Program-made: the position numbers and the translations under genes | Assembly (NCBI RefSeq): GCF_007743815.1 | Contig: NZ_CP036265.1 | Coordinates: 4,223,823 to 4,287,822 of the forward strand | Source of the DNA: Alienimonas californiensis | GTDB taxonomy: Bacteria; Planctomycetota; Planctomycetia; Planctomycetales; Planctomycetaceae | Direction: 5' to 3' | Length of the DNA: 64,000 bases | In this document: positions 18,301-25,853 of the stretch, piece by piece | Layout of the letters: the number at the start of each line of letters is the position of its first letter | How positions within the stretch are numbered: position 1 is the stretch's first letter | Notes under the pieces: generated by a model | What the model was told of the DNA's origin: nothing | Database searches by the model: none | Seen by the model: only the letters and a program-made list of their open reading frames with translations

Positions 18301-18729
18301 AATCTGGAGATCAAGCCGGCCGCGTTGGGCGAACTGAACCTCGTGCTCCGCCTCTTCAAGGCGGTGAACATGAACGACCCCACGATGTTCCACTCCGCTG
18401 CCGCCCGGTTCGAACTCGCCGACGAAACGGCCACGTTCCGCCGCATCGACCTGCTGGGCGAGGCGATCAGCTTCGTCGGTCGCGGCCGGGTGGGGCTGAA
18501 CGGGGGACTCGATTTGCAGTTCTATTCCAAGGCCCCGACGACCTGGCGCCTGCCGCTGGTGCGGGCGCTGTCGACCGGCTGGGTCGGCGTGCAGGTGGCC
18601 GGCTCCGTCGGTCAACCGGCGGTGCGGACCTTCAGCCCGGCGGTGGAGGGCTCGCTGGCCGCCTTCCTGACGCCTCTCTCCCCGCTGCTGAGCGAACCCG
18701 TCCCCCGCCGCACCGCCGGCAGCCCGTGA
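15319..18729 (+). CDS. AsmA/TamB-like large envelope protein
   Basis: A 1136-residue protein with one N-terminal membrane anchor (TVRWLTALCALLAIGGGAAGWYYL). After it, the protein has a long series of beta-rich, weakly repeated segments with many stretches alternating hydrophobic residues, for example ATASFNWDETIVVTGLTIAPIS at the start and NLSRGPDYRLSAELHGAKLSEYARQ near the end, then SGSGNLEIKPAALGELNLVLRLFKAVN-type sequence. This is the AsmA-like C-terminal domain pattern of planctomycete and proteobacterial bridge-like lipid transport proteins (AsmA, YhdP, TamB). The role is probably lipid movement or outer membrane homeostasis in the periplasm; exact function unknown. Start is ATG 15319 or 15322. 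Confidence 0.7.
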   Translation: MMIRRTVRWLTALCALLAIGGGAAGWYYLDRADAMTRQAVLEALGELAPHARIGVATASFNWDETIVVTGLTIAPISDPEGARPPIVVPELRIALDRERFRESERIDVRALTLVRPTLTLVRRPDGTWNLADLLPLNPPEPAPPCPAWEIRDATVRLVFETQPDAAADGEPGPGHGPLAATLHHLNVSLLPDSRRSYRIRGTGGVAGADVEELADGAGGVQFDGAVDLDHGRWRLGGAVGGLELGGGLLADAAVGSPELQAGLLAAREKFTAVERKLAGESVAPDAGLHRGPVRVVSADPVTPLGLRSALEPRDPVRLTDFGLEGDLSAEFALSSESFAAKPEYEITVRCRQGTLVNRFLPFPLSGVRGTARIAGGEVRLIEATGRHGETFARAEGVFRPSPLGLDGRVTFSAKRVPVTVNDGPRLPEALRKLHAALTPSGTADVAVATLEAAPATVDGVLRNRWELTELDVTVTDGTIRPEKFPVPVRNVRGFAKTDEQGVLRLDFRGAVAGQPGAFRGWVRNPGRAFEFRGAGKVVAAPLNRAFRDACPPSVRAAVEHMGIEGVADAELTLHRPPGLDQPMHWTVRADVTDAALRAEGFPYAIDALHGGVRFDSQEGIWRFENLRGTHGPATLTGSAAFDASRKPGRLALDVSVAGAPLDQALHDALPEGARQVWDELALSGGVIDLRTTVAWAPGRPPRVDLPDLRVSGATITPEAFPLELREIAAAGSFVSARTPGGGTLRLDRFGFAHRDRDGDAPVDLTTAGRMELRHTAAGDWALSVDDLACDGFVAGPAFKAALTDDLREGAEALNLTGPVDLRVPSLQLRGVADGSAATTAAWRVSAALDGNTAELGPTVRLGPGTVTCEGQYDGDRVILGGELRTARAAALDHVLTDLSAPFRLRGDELLIGSPDAPDGRHLTAMAYGGVLRADATANLSRGPDYRLSAELHGAKLSEYARQQMGGAKNLEGNLRGSISLAGRGSDTRTVTGSGNLEIKPAALGELNLVLRLFKAVNMNDPTMFHSAAARFELADETATFRRIDLLGEAISFVGRGRVGLNGGLDLQFYSKAPTTWRLPLVRALSTGWVGVQVAGSVGQPAVRTFSPAVEGSLAAFLTPLSPLLSEPVPRRTAGSP

Positions 18730-18735
18730 CGGCAT

Positions 18736-18809
18736 ACGGTCACCGCCGACCTCGGCGGGGGACCGTGATTTACGGGTCTGCCAAAGGGGAGCGGCCCCGT
18801 GCGGGGCCG
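18736..18809. other. two hairpins in the AsmA-like to YihY gap
   Basis: A hairpin with stems ACGGTC/GACCGT and CCGCCGA/TCGGCGG spans 18736-18766, and a second one, CGGCCCCG-TG-CGGGGCCG, spans 18792-18809. Neither has a T-run. They lie in the 115-bp gap before yihY and could be a weak terminator plus a leader structure, or more copies of palindromic repeats. Confidence 0.4.
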
Positions 18810-18844
18810 GTGACGCCCTGCGGAGGGGCCCTTAGACTGCGGGC

Positions 18845-19813
18845 ATGTCGACCGCGCCCGCCTCGCCCGCTGACGATTCGTCGCTGTTCGCCATCGTGAA
18901 GGCGGCGGCGACGGACTTTATCGACGACAACTGCATGCGAATGGCCGCGGCGATGTCGTATTACACGGTCTTCGCCCTGCCGGCGCTGCTCGTGCTGCTG
19001 GTCACGATGGTCGGCTGGTACGCCGGCGTCACGGGAACCGGCGGCGACGGGGGCGGCGACGCCGTCATCAAGGACCAAGTCGGCAACTTCGCCGGCCTGA
19101 ACAGCCCGGAGGAACAGGAGCAGATCGACGCGATGCTCCAGAGCGCGCAGATGGACAACGCCAGCCCCTGGAAGTGGATCCTCACCTTCGGCGGCATCCT
19201 GTTCGGCGCCACCGGCGTCGTCGTCGCTCTGCAGGACGCACTCAACACGGCCTGGGAGGTGATGCCCGACCCGGAGAAGGGCGGCGTGTGGAATTTCGTC
19301 ACCAAGCGGCTGCTTTCGCTGGCGATGATCCTGGGCGTCGGGTTCCTGCTGATCGTCTCGCTGACGATCACGGCCGCCGTGCAGGGGATGACCGCCAAGC
19401 TCGGCGAGGCGACCGGAATGGGCGGCGGCGGGACGCTCCTGTCGATCCTGAACGAGATCGTCACGATTCTGGTGGTCGGCGTCCTGTTCGGGGCGATGTT
19501 CAAGTTCCTCCCCGACGCTCATATCGCCTGGAAAGACGTGGCGGTGGGCGCCCTGGTCACGGCGCTGCTGTTCTGGATCGGGAAGTTCGGGCTGGGCATC
19601 TATCTCGGCCGGGCGGACTTCGCCGGCAGCTTCGGGGCCGGGGCGGCGTCGCTGGCCCTGCTGTTCGTCTGGGTCTATTACACGAGCCTGATCTTCCTGT
19701 TCGGCGCGGAGCTGACCCAGAAGTGGGCCGACCGCCGCGGAGCCGGCATCCAGCCCGAAGACGGGGCCGTGCGGGTGAAGAAACGGTTCGAACCGGCCTC
19801 CGGCGCCGCGTGA
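18845..19813 (+). CDS. YihY/BrkB-family membrane protein
   Basis: A 322-residue inner membrane protein with six hydrophobic helices. The first part has the family hallmark NCMRMAAAMSYYTVFALPALLVLLV (residues about 32-58). LSLAMILGVGFLLIVSLTITAAVQ is helix 3, and the C-terminal FVWVYYTSLIFLFGAELTQKWADRRG is typical of the YihY (formerly RNase BN, BrkB) family. The family function is not established; it is no longer thought to be a ribonuclease. The C-terminus adds a short charged tail. It is upstream of the DUF493 gene by 43 bp. Confidence 0.88.
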   Translation: MSTAPASPADDSSLFAIVKAAATDFIDDNCMRMAAAMSYYTVFALPALLVLLVTMVGWYAGVTGTGGDGGGDAVIKDQVGNFAGLNSPEEQEQIDAMLQSAQMDNASPWKWILTFGGILFGATGVVVALQDALNTAWEVMPDPEKGGVWNFVTKRLLSLAMILGVGFLLIVSLTITAAVQGMTAKLGEATGMGGGGTLLSILNEIVTILVVGVLFGAMFKFLPDAHIAWKDVAVGALVTALLFWIGKFGLGIYLGRADFAGSFGAGAASLALLFVWVYYTSLIFLFGAELTQKWADRRGAGIQPEDGAVRVKKRFEPASGAA

Positions 19814-19856
19814 CGGCGGCGCGTATACTGGACGCCCCGACCTGCCGCTGATTGTC

Positions 19857-20180
19857 ATGTCCGACCCTCCCGCGTTCGATCCGTCTCCGCTGGACCCGGC
19901 CCGGTTGCCGAGCCTGGAACTGCTGAACGAAACGCACACCTTCCCCGGCCCGTACCTGTTCAAGGTGATCGGGGAGGACGACCGCAGTTTCGCCGCCCGG
20001 GTCGTCTCGCTGGTGCGGGACGAACTGGGGCTGGAGGAGGACCCGGTCTTCACCATCCGCCGCACCAAAAGCGGTCGGCACCTCTCGGTGACGCTCGAAC
20101 CGCAGGTGCCGACGGCCCAGTCGGTGGTCGACCTGTACCAGCTGATCTATCGCCTCGAAGGCTTGGTGATGGTGCTGTGA
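19857..20180 (+). CDS. DUF493/YbeD-like small regulatory-domain protein
   Basis: A 107-residue protein whose last 80 residues match the YbeD/DUF493 ferredoxin-like fold: the strand FPGPYLFKVIGEDD, a helix FAARVVSLVRDELG, and the strand SVTLEPQVPTAQSVVDLYQLIYRLEGLVMVL. The fold is related to small-molecule-binding ACT domains, and the YbeD relative is encoded near lipoate genes in enterobacteria, but its role is unknown. The gene overlaps the following oxygenase gene by four bases (GTGA), which means coupled translation and likely related function. Confidence 0.8.
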   Translation: MSDPPAFDPSPLDPARLPSLELLNETHTFPGPYLFKVIGEDDRSFAARVVSLVRDELGLEEDPVFTIRRTKSGRHLSVTLEPQVPTAQSVVDLYQLIYRLEGLVMVL

Positions 20181-21124
20181 ACGACAGTTTGCAGACCGAC
20201 GGCCCGCGGCGCGACCGGCCGCCCGAACCGACCGTGCCCGTGGTGTCGCTGGACGCCGCCGACGCCCCCGCGCGGATCGGGGCGGCGCTGCGGGAGATTG
20301 GCTTCTTCTCGCTGACCGACCACGGAGTCGACGACGCCCTGATCGGCCGGGCCTACGACGCCGCGACCGCTTTCTTCGCCCGTCCGGAGGAGGAGAAGCG
20401 ACGCTTCGAAGTGCCCGGGGCGCTGGGCCAACGCGGCTACACCGCCACCGGCGGGGAGCGCGCCGCCGGCGCCGCCGCGGCCGATTTGAAGGAGTTCTTC
20501 CAGATCGGCCCGTTGGAAGAGCACGCCCCCGGCGGGCCGAACGTCTGGCCGGACGAAGAGTTCCGGGCCGCGATCGAACCGCTGTACGCCGCCCTGCGGG
20601 ACGCCGCGGTGCAGGTCGCGGCGGCGGTCTCGGAGCATCTCGGCCTCGGTCGCGAGTTCCTGCCGGACCGCATCGTCGGCGGCGAGAGCATCCTGCGGCT
20701 GATTCACTACCCCCCGGTCCCCGCCGACGCCCCCCCCGCCGCCACCCGGGCGGCGGCCCACGCGGACATCAACCTCCTCACCCTGCTCGTCGGCGCCACG
20801 GCGGCGGGGTTGGAGATCCAGACCCGCGACGGCGCCGGTTGGCTGCCGGTCGTCGCACAGCCCGGGCAGATCGTCGCGGACAGCGGCGACATGCTGCAAA
20901 ACCTCACCGGCGGCGTGATTCGCAGCACGGTCCACCGGGTGGTCAACCCGCCCGGCGAAGGCGCTCGCCAAGCCCGGCTGAGCATGCCCTTCTTCTGCCA
21001 CCCGCGGCCGGACGTGGACCTCACCCCCCTCGACCTGCCCGGGGCGGAGCCGCAGCGGTTCCGCACCCTCACGGCGGGCGAGTTTCTCACCGAACGCCTC
21101 AAAGCGATCCGGCCAGGAGGCTGA
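20177..21124 (+). CDS. isopenicillin N synthase-like 2OG-Fe(II) oxygenase
   Basis: A 315-residue non-haem iron oxygenase. The N-terminal DIOX_N-like part has the VVSLDAADAPARIGAALREIGFFSLTDHGV motif. The iron ligands are His and Asp in AAHADINLLTLLV (near residue 194) and His in STVHRVVNPP, and ARQARLSMPFFCHP contains the Arg-x-Ser that binds 2-oxoglutarate. It belongs to the family containing isopenicillin N synthase, gibberellin oxidases and ethylene-forming enzyme, so the exact substrate is unknown. A GTG start at 20177 overlaps the previous stop by four bases. Confidence 0.87.
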   Translation: MNDSLQTDGPRRDRPPEPTVPVVSLDAADAPARIGAALREIGFFSLTDHGVDDALIGRAYDAATAFFARPEEEKRRFEVPGALGQRGYTATGGERAAGAAAADLKEFFQIGPLEEHAPGGPNVWPDEEFRAAIEPLYAALRDAAVQVAAAVSEHLGLGREFLPDRIVGGESILRLIHYPPVPADAPPAATRAAAHADINLLTLLVGATAAGLEIQTRDGAGWLPVVAQPGQIVADSGDMLQNLTGGVIRSTVHRVVNPPGEGARQARLSMPFFCHPRPDVDLTPLDLPGAEPQRFRTLTAGEFLTERLKAIRPGG

Positions 21125-21142
21125 TCCGCTTGCGGGCGAACC

Positions 21143-21177
21143 GAGCGTCCCGGACGCTTCAAGCGTCCGGGACGCTC
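21143..21177. repeat. near-perfect 35-bp palindrome between oxygenase and glycerate kinase genes
   Basis: Positions 21143-21159 are the reverse complement of 21161-21177 with only one central base, giving a 17-bp arm hairpin (GAGCGTCCCGGACGCTT and its complement). It lies 18 bp past the oxygenase stop and 17 bp before the next ATG, with no T-run. It could be a terminator, an RNA-stabilising hairpin, or a mobile palindromic repeat. Confidence 0.75.
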
Positions 21178-21194
21178 CCCCTCCGCTGCCGTTG

Positions 21195-22532
21195 ATGACT
21201 TTCAAACCGACCCGCGAACAGGCCATCGAGATCTGGCGGGCCGGCGTCGACGCCGTGGCGTCGGACCGACTCGTGCAAGAGGCGGTGCGGACGACCGGGG
21301 AAACGCTCCACCTCCTCGATGAACGATTCGAGGCGTCGGCTTGGGACCGGCTGATCGTCGTCGGCGCCGGCAAGGCCGGCGTCGGCATGGCGGCGGGGTT
21401 CGCCGAAGCGGTGGCCGGCAGTCCGTGGGCGGACCGGCTGACCGGTTGGTTGAACGTCCCCGCGGACTGCGTGCGGCCGGTCCCCGGTTTCACCCTGCAC
21501 GCCGGCCGCCCGGCGGGGGTGAACGAACCCCGGCCGGAGGGGGTGGAGGGCACCCGCCGCATCCTCGAACTGGTGCGGGGCTGCGGCCCGCGGGACCTGT
21601 GCGTCGTGCTGCTGTCAGGCGGCGGCAGCGCCCTGTTGGTCGCCCCGGCGGAGGGGGTCACGCTGGCGGACAAGCTCGCCGTGACGAAGCGGCTGGCGAG
21701 TCGCGGGTCGGACATCACGGAACTCAACACCGTCCGCAAACGCCTCTCCGCGGTGAAGGGGGGCGGGCTGGCCCGGGCGAGCGGCGCCGGCCGGATGCTC
21801 TGCCTGGCGATCAGCGACGTGATCGGCGACCCGCTGGACGTGATCGCCAGCGGCCCCACCGTCGCCGACCCCTCCACCGCCGCCGACGCCCTCGCCGTGC
21901 TGCACCGCTACTGCCCGGACCGCGCCGATCTGCCGGAGGCCGTCTGGCGTCGGATCGAAGCGGCGGGGGAGGAGCCGCGGGGCATCCCGGCGACGGTGCG
22001 GACGGAGGTGATCGGTTCGAACTCGGTGGCAGGACTGGCCGCCCTGAAGGCCGCGGCGCAGCGGGGCTTTGTGCAGATGTCCGACGGCGCGGCGACTGCC
22101 GGCGTGGCCCGAGACGAGGGCCGGCGACTGCTCGAACTTGCACAGCAGCAGGTCGACACGGTGATCGACCTTCCGCTCTGCATCGTGTCCGGCGGCGAAC
22201 CCACCGTGGCCCTGTGCGACAAACCCGGCAAGGGCGGCCGCAATCAGGAGTTGGTCCTCGCCGCGGTCGACGCGGCCTGGGACCTCCCCGGCGGGCTGAA
22301 CGGTGCAGTGATTCTCTCCGGCGGCACCGACGGCGAGGACGGCCCCACCGACGCCGCCGGCGCCGTCGCCGACGACGCGCTGATCGCCCGCGCAAAGGCC
22401 CTCGGCCTGCACCCGCGGCCGTACCTCGACCGCAACGACGCCTACCCATTCTTCGAAGCGACCGGCGGCCTGCTGAAGACCGGCCCGACCCACACTAACG
22501 TGATGGACCTCCGGGTCGTTCTCGTTCCGTAG
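21195..22532 (+). CDS. glycerate 2-kinase (MOFRL/DUF4147 family)
   Basis: A 445-residue type-2 glycerate kinase. RLIVVGAGKAGVGMAAGFAEA is the N-terminal Rossmann glycine loop, LSGGGSALLVAPAEGVTLADKLAVT the central motif of the DUF4147 domain, GADRNDAYPFFEATGGLLKTGPTHTNVMDLRVVLV-type sequence ends the C-terminal MOFRL domain, and SGGTDGEDGPTDAAGAVADD is the usual acidic motif. The enzyme phosphorylates glycerate to 2-phosphoglycerate, feeding lower glycolysis; in methylotroph-like metabolism it can close a serine cycle, but no serine-cycle genes are visible here. Start ATG 21195; a TTG one codon earlier is the only alternative. The stop lies inside the inverted repeat at 22529. Confidence 0.88.
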   Translation: MTFKPTREQAIEIWRAGVDAVASDRLVQEAVRTTGETLHLLDERFEASAWDRLIVVGAGKAGVGMAAGFAEAVAGSPWADRLTGWLNVPADCVRPVPGFTLHAGRPAGVNEPRPEGVEGTRRILELVRGCGPRDLCVVLLSGGGSALLVAPAEGVTLADKLAVTKRLASRGSDITELNTVRKRLSAVKGGGLARASGAGRMLCLAISDVIGDPLDVIASGPTVADPSTAADALAVLHRYCPDRADLPEAVWRRIEAAGEEPRGIPATVRTEVIGSNSVAGLAALKAAAQRGFVQMSDGAATAGVARDEGRRLLELAQQQVDTVIDLPLCIVSGGEPTVALCDKPGKGGRNQELVLAAVDAAWDLPGGLNGAVILSGGTDGEDGPTDAAGAVADDALIARAKALGLHPRPYLDRNDAYPFFEATGGLLKTGPTHTNVMDLRVVLVP

Positions 22533-22621
22533 GGTCCGCTCTGCGGACCGATTCCCTCGGTCAGAGATCGCTCGAAACGGTCCCAGAGATCGTTCGAAAC
22601 GGTCCGCGGAACGGACCCTAC
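22529..22621. repeat. inverted repeat enclosing a 22-bp tandem duplication, with both gene ends inside it
   Basis: The arms 22529-22549 and 22601-22621 are 21 bp each and match at 19 positions in inverted orientation (outermost ten bases GTAGGGTCCG). Between them, a 22-bp unit starting CAGAGATCG repeats twice (22562-22583 and 22584-22605) with one mismatch. The TAG stop of the glycerate kinase gene (22530-22532) and the TAG stop of hisA (22618-22620, minus strand) occupy equivalent positions in the two arms. Confidence 0.8.
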
Positions 22622-23367
22622 AACGTCGCCGCGATCGCGTCTTCGACGGTCAAGGCACCCTCATAGATCGCCCGGCCGACGATTGCTCCGACGACGTTCG
22701 GGTGCTCCCGCCGCAGGGCCGCGACCTTCCGGACCTCGTCGGCGGAGCTGACCCCGCCGCTGGCAATCACCGGCAGGCCGAGGTCCGCGAAGGCGGCCAG
22801 CGACCGCAGGGCGGTGTCGGAGATCCCGGCCATCATGCCGTCGTCGGCAATGTCCGTGCAGACGGCGGCTCCCAGCGGCAGGCCGGCGAACCGCTTCGCC
22901 AGTTCCACCGCCGACAGGCCGCTGGAGGCCGTCCAGCCGTCGGTCGCCACCTCCCCGCCGCGGTAGTCGAGCCCGAGCACCAGCTTGCCCGGCCGGGCCT
23001 CGACCGCGGTGGCGAACCAATCCGGGTTCTTCACCGCGGCACTGCCGACAACGGTGCGGTCCACGCCGAGTTCGTTCAGGGCGAAGTCGATCGCCGCGTC
23101 GTCCCGCACCCCGCCGCCGAGCTGCACCGGCACGTTTCCCGCCGCGGCGACGATCGCCTTGATCTGCTCCCCGTTGGTGCGGGCGCCGGACTTGGCGGCG
23201 TCCAGATCGACGACGTGAATCCGCGTCGCCCCCGCCGCGACGAAGCCCGCGGCGACCGCGGCCGGGTCGTCGCCGAAGACCGTCTCCTGGTTGTAATCGC
23301 CCTGCCGCAGCCGGACGCACTTCCCGCCGCGCAGGTCGATGGCCGGGAGAATCTCGAGGGGCGTCAT
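22618..23367 (-). CDS. hisA: phosphoribosylformimino-5-aminoimidazole carboxamide ribotide isomerase
   Basis: A 249-residue TIM-barrel protein of the HisA family. The start LEILPAIDLRGGKCVRLRQGDY carries the catalytic Asp (Asp in AIDLRGG) and the second catalytic Asp is in CTDIADDGMMAG. Phosphate-binding motifs are VVGSAAVKNPDW and VIASGGVSSADEV, and the C-terminal NVVGAIVGRAIYEGALTVEDAI is typical. It performs the Amadori isomerisation in histidine synthesis. It lies 10 bp after hisH, the last gene of the aro/his operon. Its stop lies in the inverted repeat at 22529-22621. Confidence 0.93.
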   Translation of the reverse strand: MTPLEILPAIDLRGGKCVRLRQGDYNQETVFGDDPAAVAAGFVAAGATRIHVVDLDAAKSGARTNGEQIKAIVAAAGNVPVQLGGGVRDDAAIDFALNELGVDRTVVGSAAVKNPDWFATAVEARPGKLVLGLDYRGGEVATDGWTASSGLSAVELAKRFAGLPLGAAVCTDIADDGMMAGISDTALRSLAAFADLGLPVIASGGVSSADEVRKVAALRREHPNVVGAIVGRAIYEGALTVEDAIAATL

Positions 23368-23377
23368 ACGACTGCGC

Positions 23378-24013
23378 TTAGAGCGTGGCGAAATTGCGGA
23401 GGATCTGGAGCCCGACGGCCTGACTCTTCTCCGGGTGAAACTGGGTCGCGGTGAGGGCGCCGCGATGCACGGCGGCGACGAACCGCCCGCCGTGCTCCGC
23501 CTCGGCGGCGACGACCGCCGGATCGACGCCGGCCGCGTGGTAGCTGTGCACGAAGTAGACGTGCGGGTTCGGACCCAACCCGCGGAGGACCGGCGTCTCC
23601 TCCAGCGAACGGCTCGCCGGCGACAGCAGCGGGCACCAACCCATCAGCGGGATCTTCGCCCGATCCGGCCCCTCGAACGCCGGACCGTCGAACTTCACCA
23701 CCTCGCCCCGCAATACGCCCAGCCCCTCGTGATCGCCGTCCTCACGGCCGACGTCGAACAGCAACTGCAGGCCGACGCAGACCCCCAACAGCGGGCGGTC
23801 GGCGGCGATCTGGTCCAGCACGACCTCCCGCAGGCCGCTCTCGGCGAGGCCGCGGGCGCAGTCGCCGAAGGCACCTTGGCCGGGCAGGATCAGCTTGTCG
23901 CCCTTCGAAAACTCCTCCGGGCGGGCGGAGATCGTGGCTTCGAAGCCGAGCGACTGCACCGCCTTCTGGACGCTCCGCAGGTTGCCGGAGCCGTAGTCGA
24001 CGATGCGAATCAC
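23378..24013 (-). CDS. hisH: imidazole glycerol phosphate synthase, glutamine amidotransferase subunit
   Basis: A 211-residue class I glutamine amidotransferase. It begins VIRIVDYGSGNLRSVQKA. The nucleophile is the Cys in PLLGVCVGLQLLFDVG, and the catalytic His and Glu are in TQFHPEKSQAVGLQILRNF at the C-terminus. HisH supplies ammonia to HisF in histidine synthesis; hisF itself is not in the window. A GTG start at 24013 overlaps the prepilin peptidase stop by four bases, which matches the normal family start exactly. Confidence 0.92.
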   Translation of the reverse strand: MIRIVDYGSGNLRSVQKAVQSLGFEATISARPEEFSKGDKLILPGQGAFGDCARGLAESGLREVVLDQIAADRPLLGVCVGLQLLFDVGREDGDHEGLGVLRGEVVKFDGPAFEGPDRAKIPLMGWCPLLSPASRSLEETPVLRGLGPNPHVYFVHSYHAAGVDPAVVAAEAEHGGRFVAAVHRGALTATQFHPEKSQAVGLQILRNFATL

Positions 24014-25329
24014 CGGCGGACGTCCGGGCGGAACTGCGGGGAGGAAGAGGCGGGGCCGCCGTGCCGCCAGCGGTCGGCGTGCAGCCGGCCGCGGCCGGCG
24101 GCGGAGCCGGGCCAAGGGCGGGCGGGGCGACCCGGGGCGCGGGCGGGGCGATTCAGGTCGTCCGACTCGGCGGCGAGGTAGGTGAGGGTATCGGCGGAGG
24201 ACCAGCCCGCGTAGCCCGCCGGCCAGTGGTCGACGTCGATTCCCAGAGCCCGCTTCACCAGGGCGATCAGCCAGAGCATCACGGCCAGCAGCACGGCGAT
24301 CGTCAGCCCGGCCAGCAGCACGAACGGGCCGAGGGCGAAGAACGGCCCCACCGCCGGCCAGACGTCCTGCCAGAACAGCACGACGAACGCCGCGGCCAGC
24401 GCCAGCCAGGGGCCGTAGGGGAACTCGGCGCTGGCCGCTTTCCCGGTGGCGGCGTCGTAGAGCTTCGCCGGGACCACCACCGCCAGGGCGGCGACCGGGG
24501 CGAGGAAGAAGACCGTCAGCACCGGCTGCCAGCCGACGAAGGCCCCGACCATCGCCATCAGGATCACGTCGCCCAGCCCCATCGCCTCCCGCCCCAGCGT
24601 GCGGGCGCCGATCCACCGCACGACCCAGCAGACGCCCGCCCCGGCGACAATCCCGGCGACGCTTGCCGCCAGTCCGTGCAGGTGGGGGTGCTCAAAGATC
24701 CACTCCGGCACCGGCTGGACGTCCGGCCGGGCGCCGACGGGGGCGAATCGGGAAACGCGGCCCTCCTCGAACCAGACTGGTACGAGCCACAGCCGCCCCG
24801 ACAGGCTGGCGACCACGGCCAGCAGCAGGGCCGGGATTGTGGTGCCGTCGGGGATCAGCAACCGCCGCAGGTCGATGACGGAGGCCGTCAGCAAACTCAG
24901 CAACATCGCCCCGTGCAGGGCGAAGGTGAACGACGCGTCCCACGGGCACTCAAAGGCCCGGGCCACGTCCGGCAGGAACGGCCCGCCGAGCGGCGCCCAC
25001 GTGCGCCAGTTCGCCACCTCCTGCCAGAACAGCCCCCCCAGCAGGGCCCCGGCGGACAGTTCCACCAGCGCCGGACGGATCCGGTCCCGCAGCGGGGCCG
25101 CAGCGAGCGGATGCGAGGGCAGAAACCAGCCGAGCACCGGCAGCTTCGAGAGCCCCCGCCCCCGCGTCATCGCGGCTTCGTGCGGCGTCGGCCGCCACAG
25201 ACTGCGGAGCTGTTCGCCCAGATACTCCCGCGGGCCGAACCGAACCGCGGCGACGTTCACGAACCGTCCGGCCCCGCAGCCGGCGAGGAAGACGAGCGCG
25301 GTGAGGGCTCCCCAGGCGGCGTCGCTCAC
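24010..25329 (-). CDS. A24-family prepilin peptidase
   Basis: A 439-residue membrane protein with about eight helices. The two catalytic aspartates of type IV prepilin peptidases are visible: the first in SVIDLRRLLIPDG and the second in MGLGDVILMAMVGAFVG (the GxGD motif). The N-terminal part has GCGAGRFVNVAAVRFGPREY, as in the methylase-like half of PilD, but I see no tetra-cysteine zinc motif. It should remove the leader peptide from type IV pilin or pseudopilin precursors at the cytoplasmic membrane. A GTG start at 25329 and the stop at 24010 overlap aroK and hisH by four bases each. No pilin genes are in the window. The C-terminal 60 residues are low-complexity Arg/Pro sequence. Confidence 0.8.
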   Translation of the reverse strand: MSDAAWGALTALVFLAGCGAGRFVNVAAVRFGPREYLGEQLRSLWRPTPHEAAMTRGRGLSKLPVLGWFLPSHPLAAAPLRDRIRPALVELSAGALLGGLFWQEVANWRTWAPLGGPFLPDVARAFECPWDASFTFALHGAMLLSLLTASVIDLRRLLIPDGTTIPALLLAVVASLSGRLWLVPVWFEEGRVSRFAPVGARPDVQPVPEWIFEHPHLHGLAASVAGIVAGAGVCWVVRWIGARTLGREAMGLGDVILMAMVGAFVGWQPVLTVFFLAPVAALAVVVPAKLYDAATGKAASAEFPYGPWLALAAAFVVLFWQDVWPAVGPFFALGPFVLLAGLTIAVLLAVMLWLIALVKRALGIDVDHWPAGYAGWSSADTLTYLAAESDDLNRPARAPGRPARPWPGSAAGRGRLHADRWRHGGPASSSPQFRPDVRR

Positions 25330-25853
25330 GATAGGCCGGCCAGGATCGCGGCGACGACGGCCTCCGGCTCCGCGGTCGCGTCCACAACGACACTGGCGAC
25401 TTCGCGGTACAGCGGCTCCCGGTCGGCCAGCACCGCGGCCATCTCCTCCTCCGCCGGCAGGTCGGTCAGCGGCGGACGGTTCTCGTCGCCGGCCGTCCGG
25501 GCGTGCAGGGTGGCCGGATCGGCTTCCAAGTAGACGACCGGCCCGGCGGCGACCAGCTTCTGTCGGGACTCCAAGGACAGCACGGCCCCGCCGCCGGTGG
25601 CGAGGACGATCGAATCCTGTTCCAGCAGCGCGGTGATCACCTCCGCTTCCAGCAGCCGGAACGCCGTCTCCCCGTGCAGCACGAAGATCTCGGGGATGGA
25701 CCGACCGGCGACGCGGGCGATCTGCTCGTCGGCGTCCACGAACCGCCGGCCCAGCCGCTCCGCGAGCAGCCGGCCGATCGTCGATTTCCCGCTGCCGCGG
25801 GCGCCGACGAGCGACACCGCGGCGGGGGCGGCGGGGGGCACGGGCTCGCTCAC
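25326..25853 (-). CDS. aroK: shikimate kinase
   Basis: A 175-residue P-loop kinase. The Walker A is GARGSGKST near residue 17. The shikimate-binding block FVDADEQIARVAGRSIPEIFVLHGETAFRLLE contains the DxD and the FR motif, and ATGGGAVL is the conserved Gly loop. The lid is in DENRPPLTD with an Arg that contacts ATP. It phosphorylates shikimate at the 3-hydroxyl in the aromatic amino acid pathway. A GTG start at 25853 overlaps the aroDE stop by four bases; the adjacent frame upstream belongs to aroDE in another phase. Confidence 0.92.
   Translation of the reverse strand: MSEPVPPAAPAAVSLVGARGSGKSTIGRLLAERLGRRFVDADEQIARVAGRSIPEIFVLHGETAFRLLEAEVITALLEQDSIVLATGGGAVLSLESRQKLVAAGPVVYLEADPATLHARTAGDENRPPLTDLPAEEEMAAVLADREPLYREVASVVVDATAEPEAVVAAILAGLS

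Noticed and set aside
13992-18899. 1635-codon plus-strand frame and 1506-codon minus-strand frame over the glycosyltransferase and AsmA-like genes
   Set aside because: They are composed of Arg/Gly/Pro/Ala shadow sequence that crosses gene boundaries; the true frames have membrane helices and family blocks.
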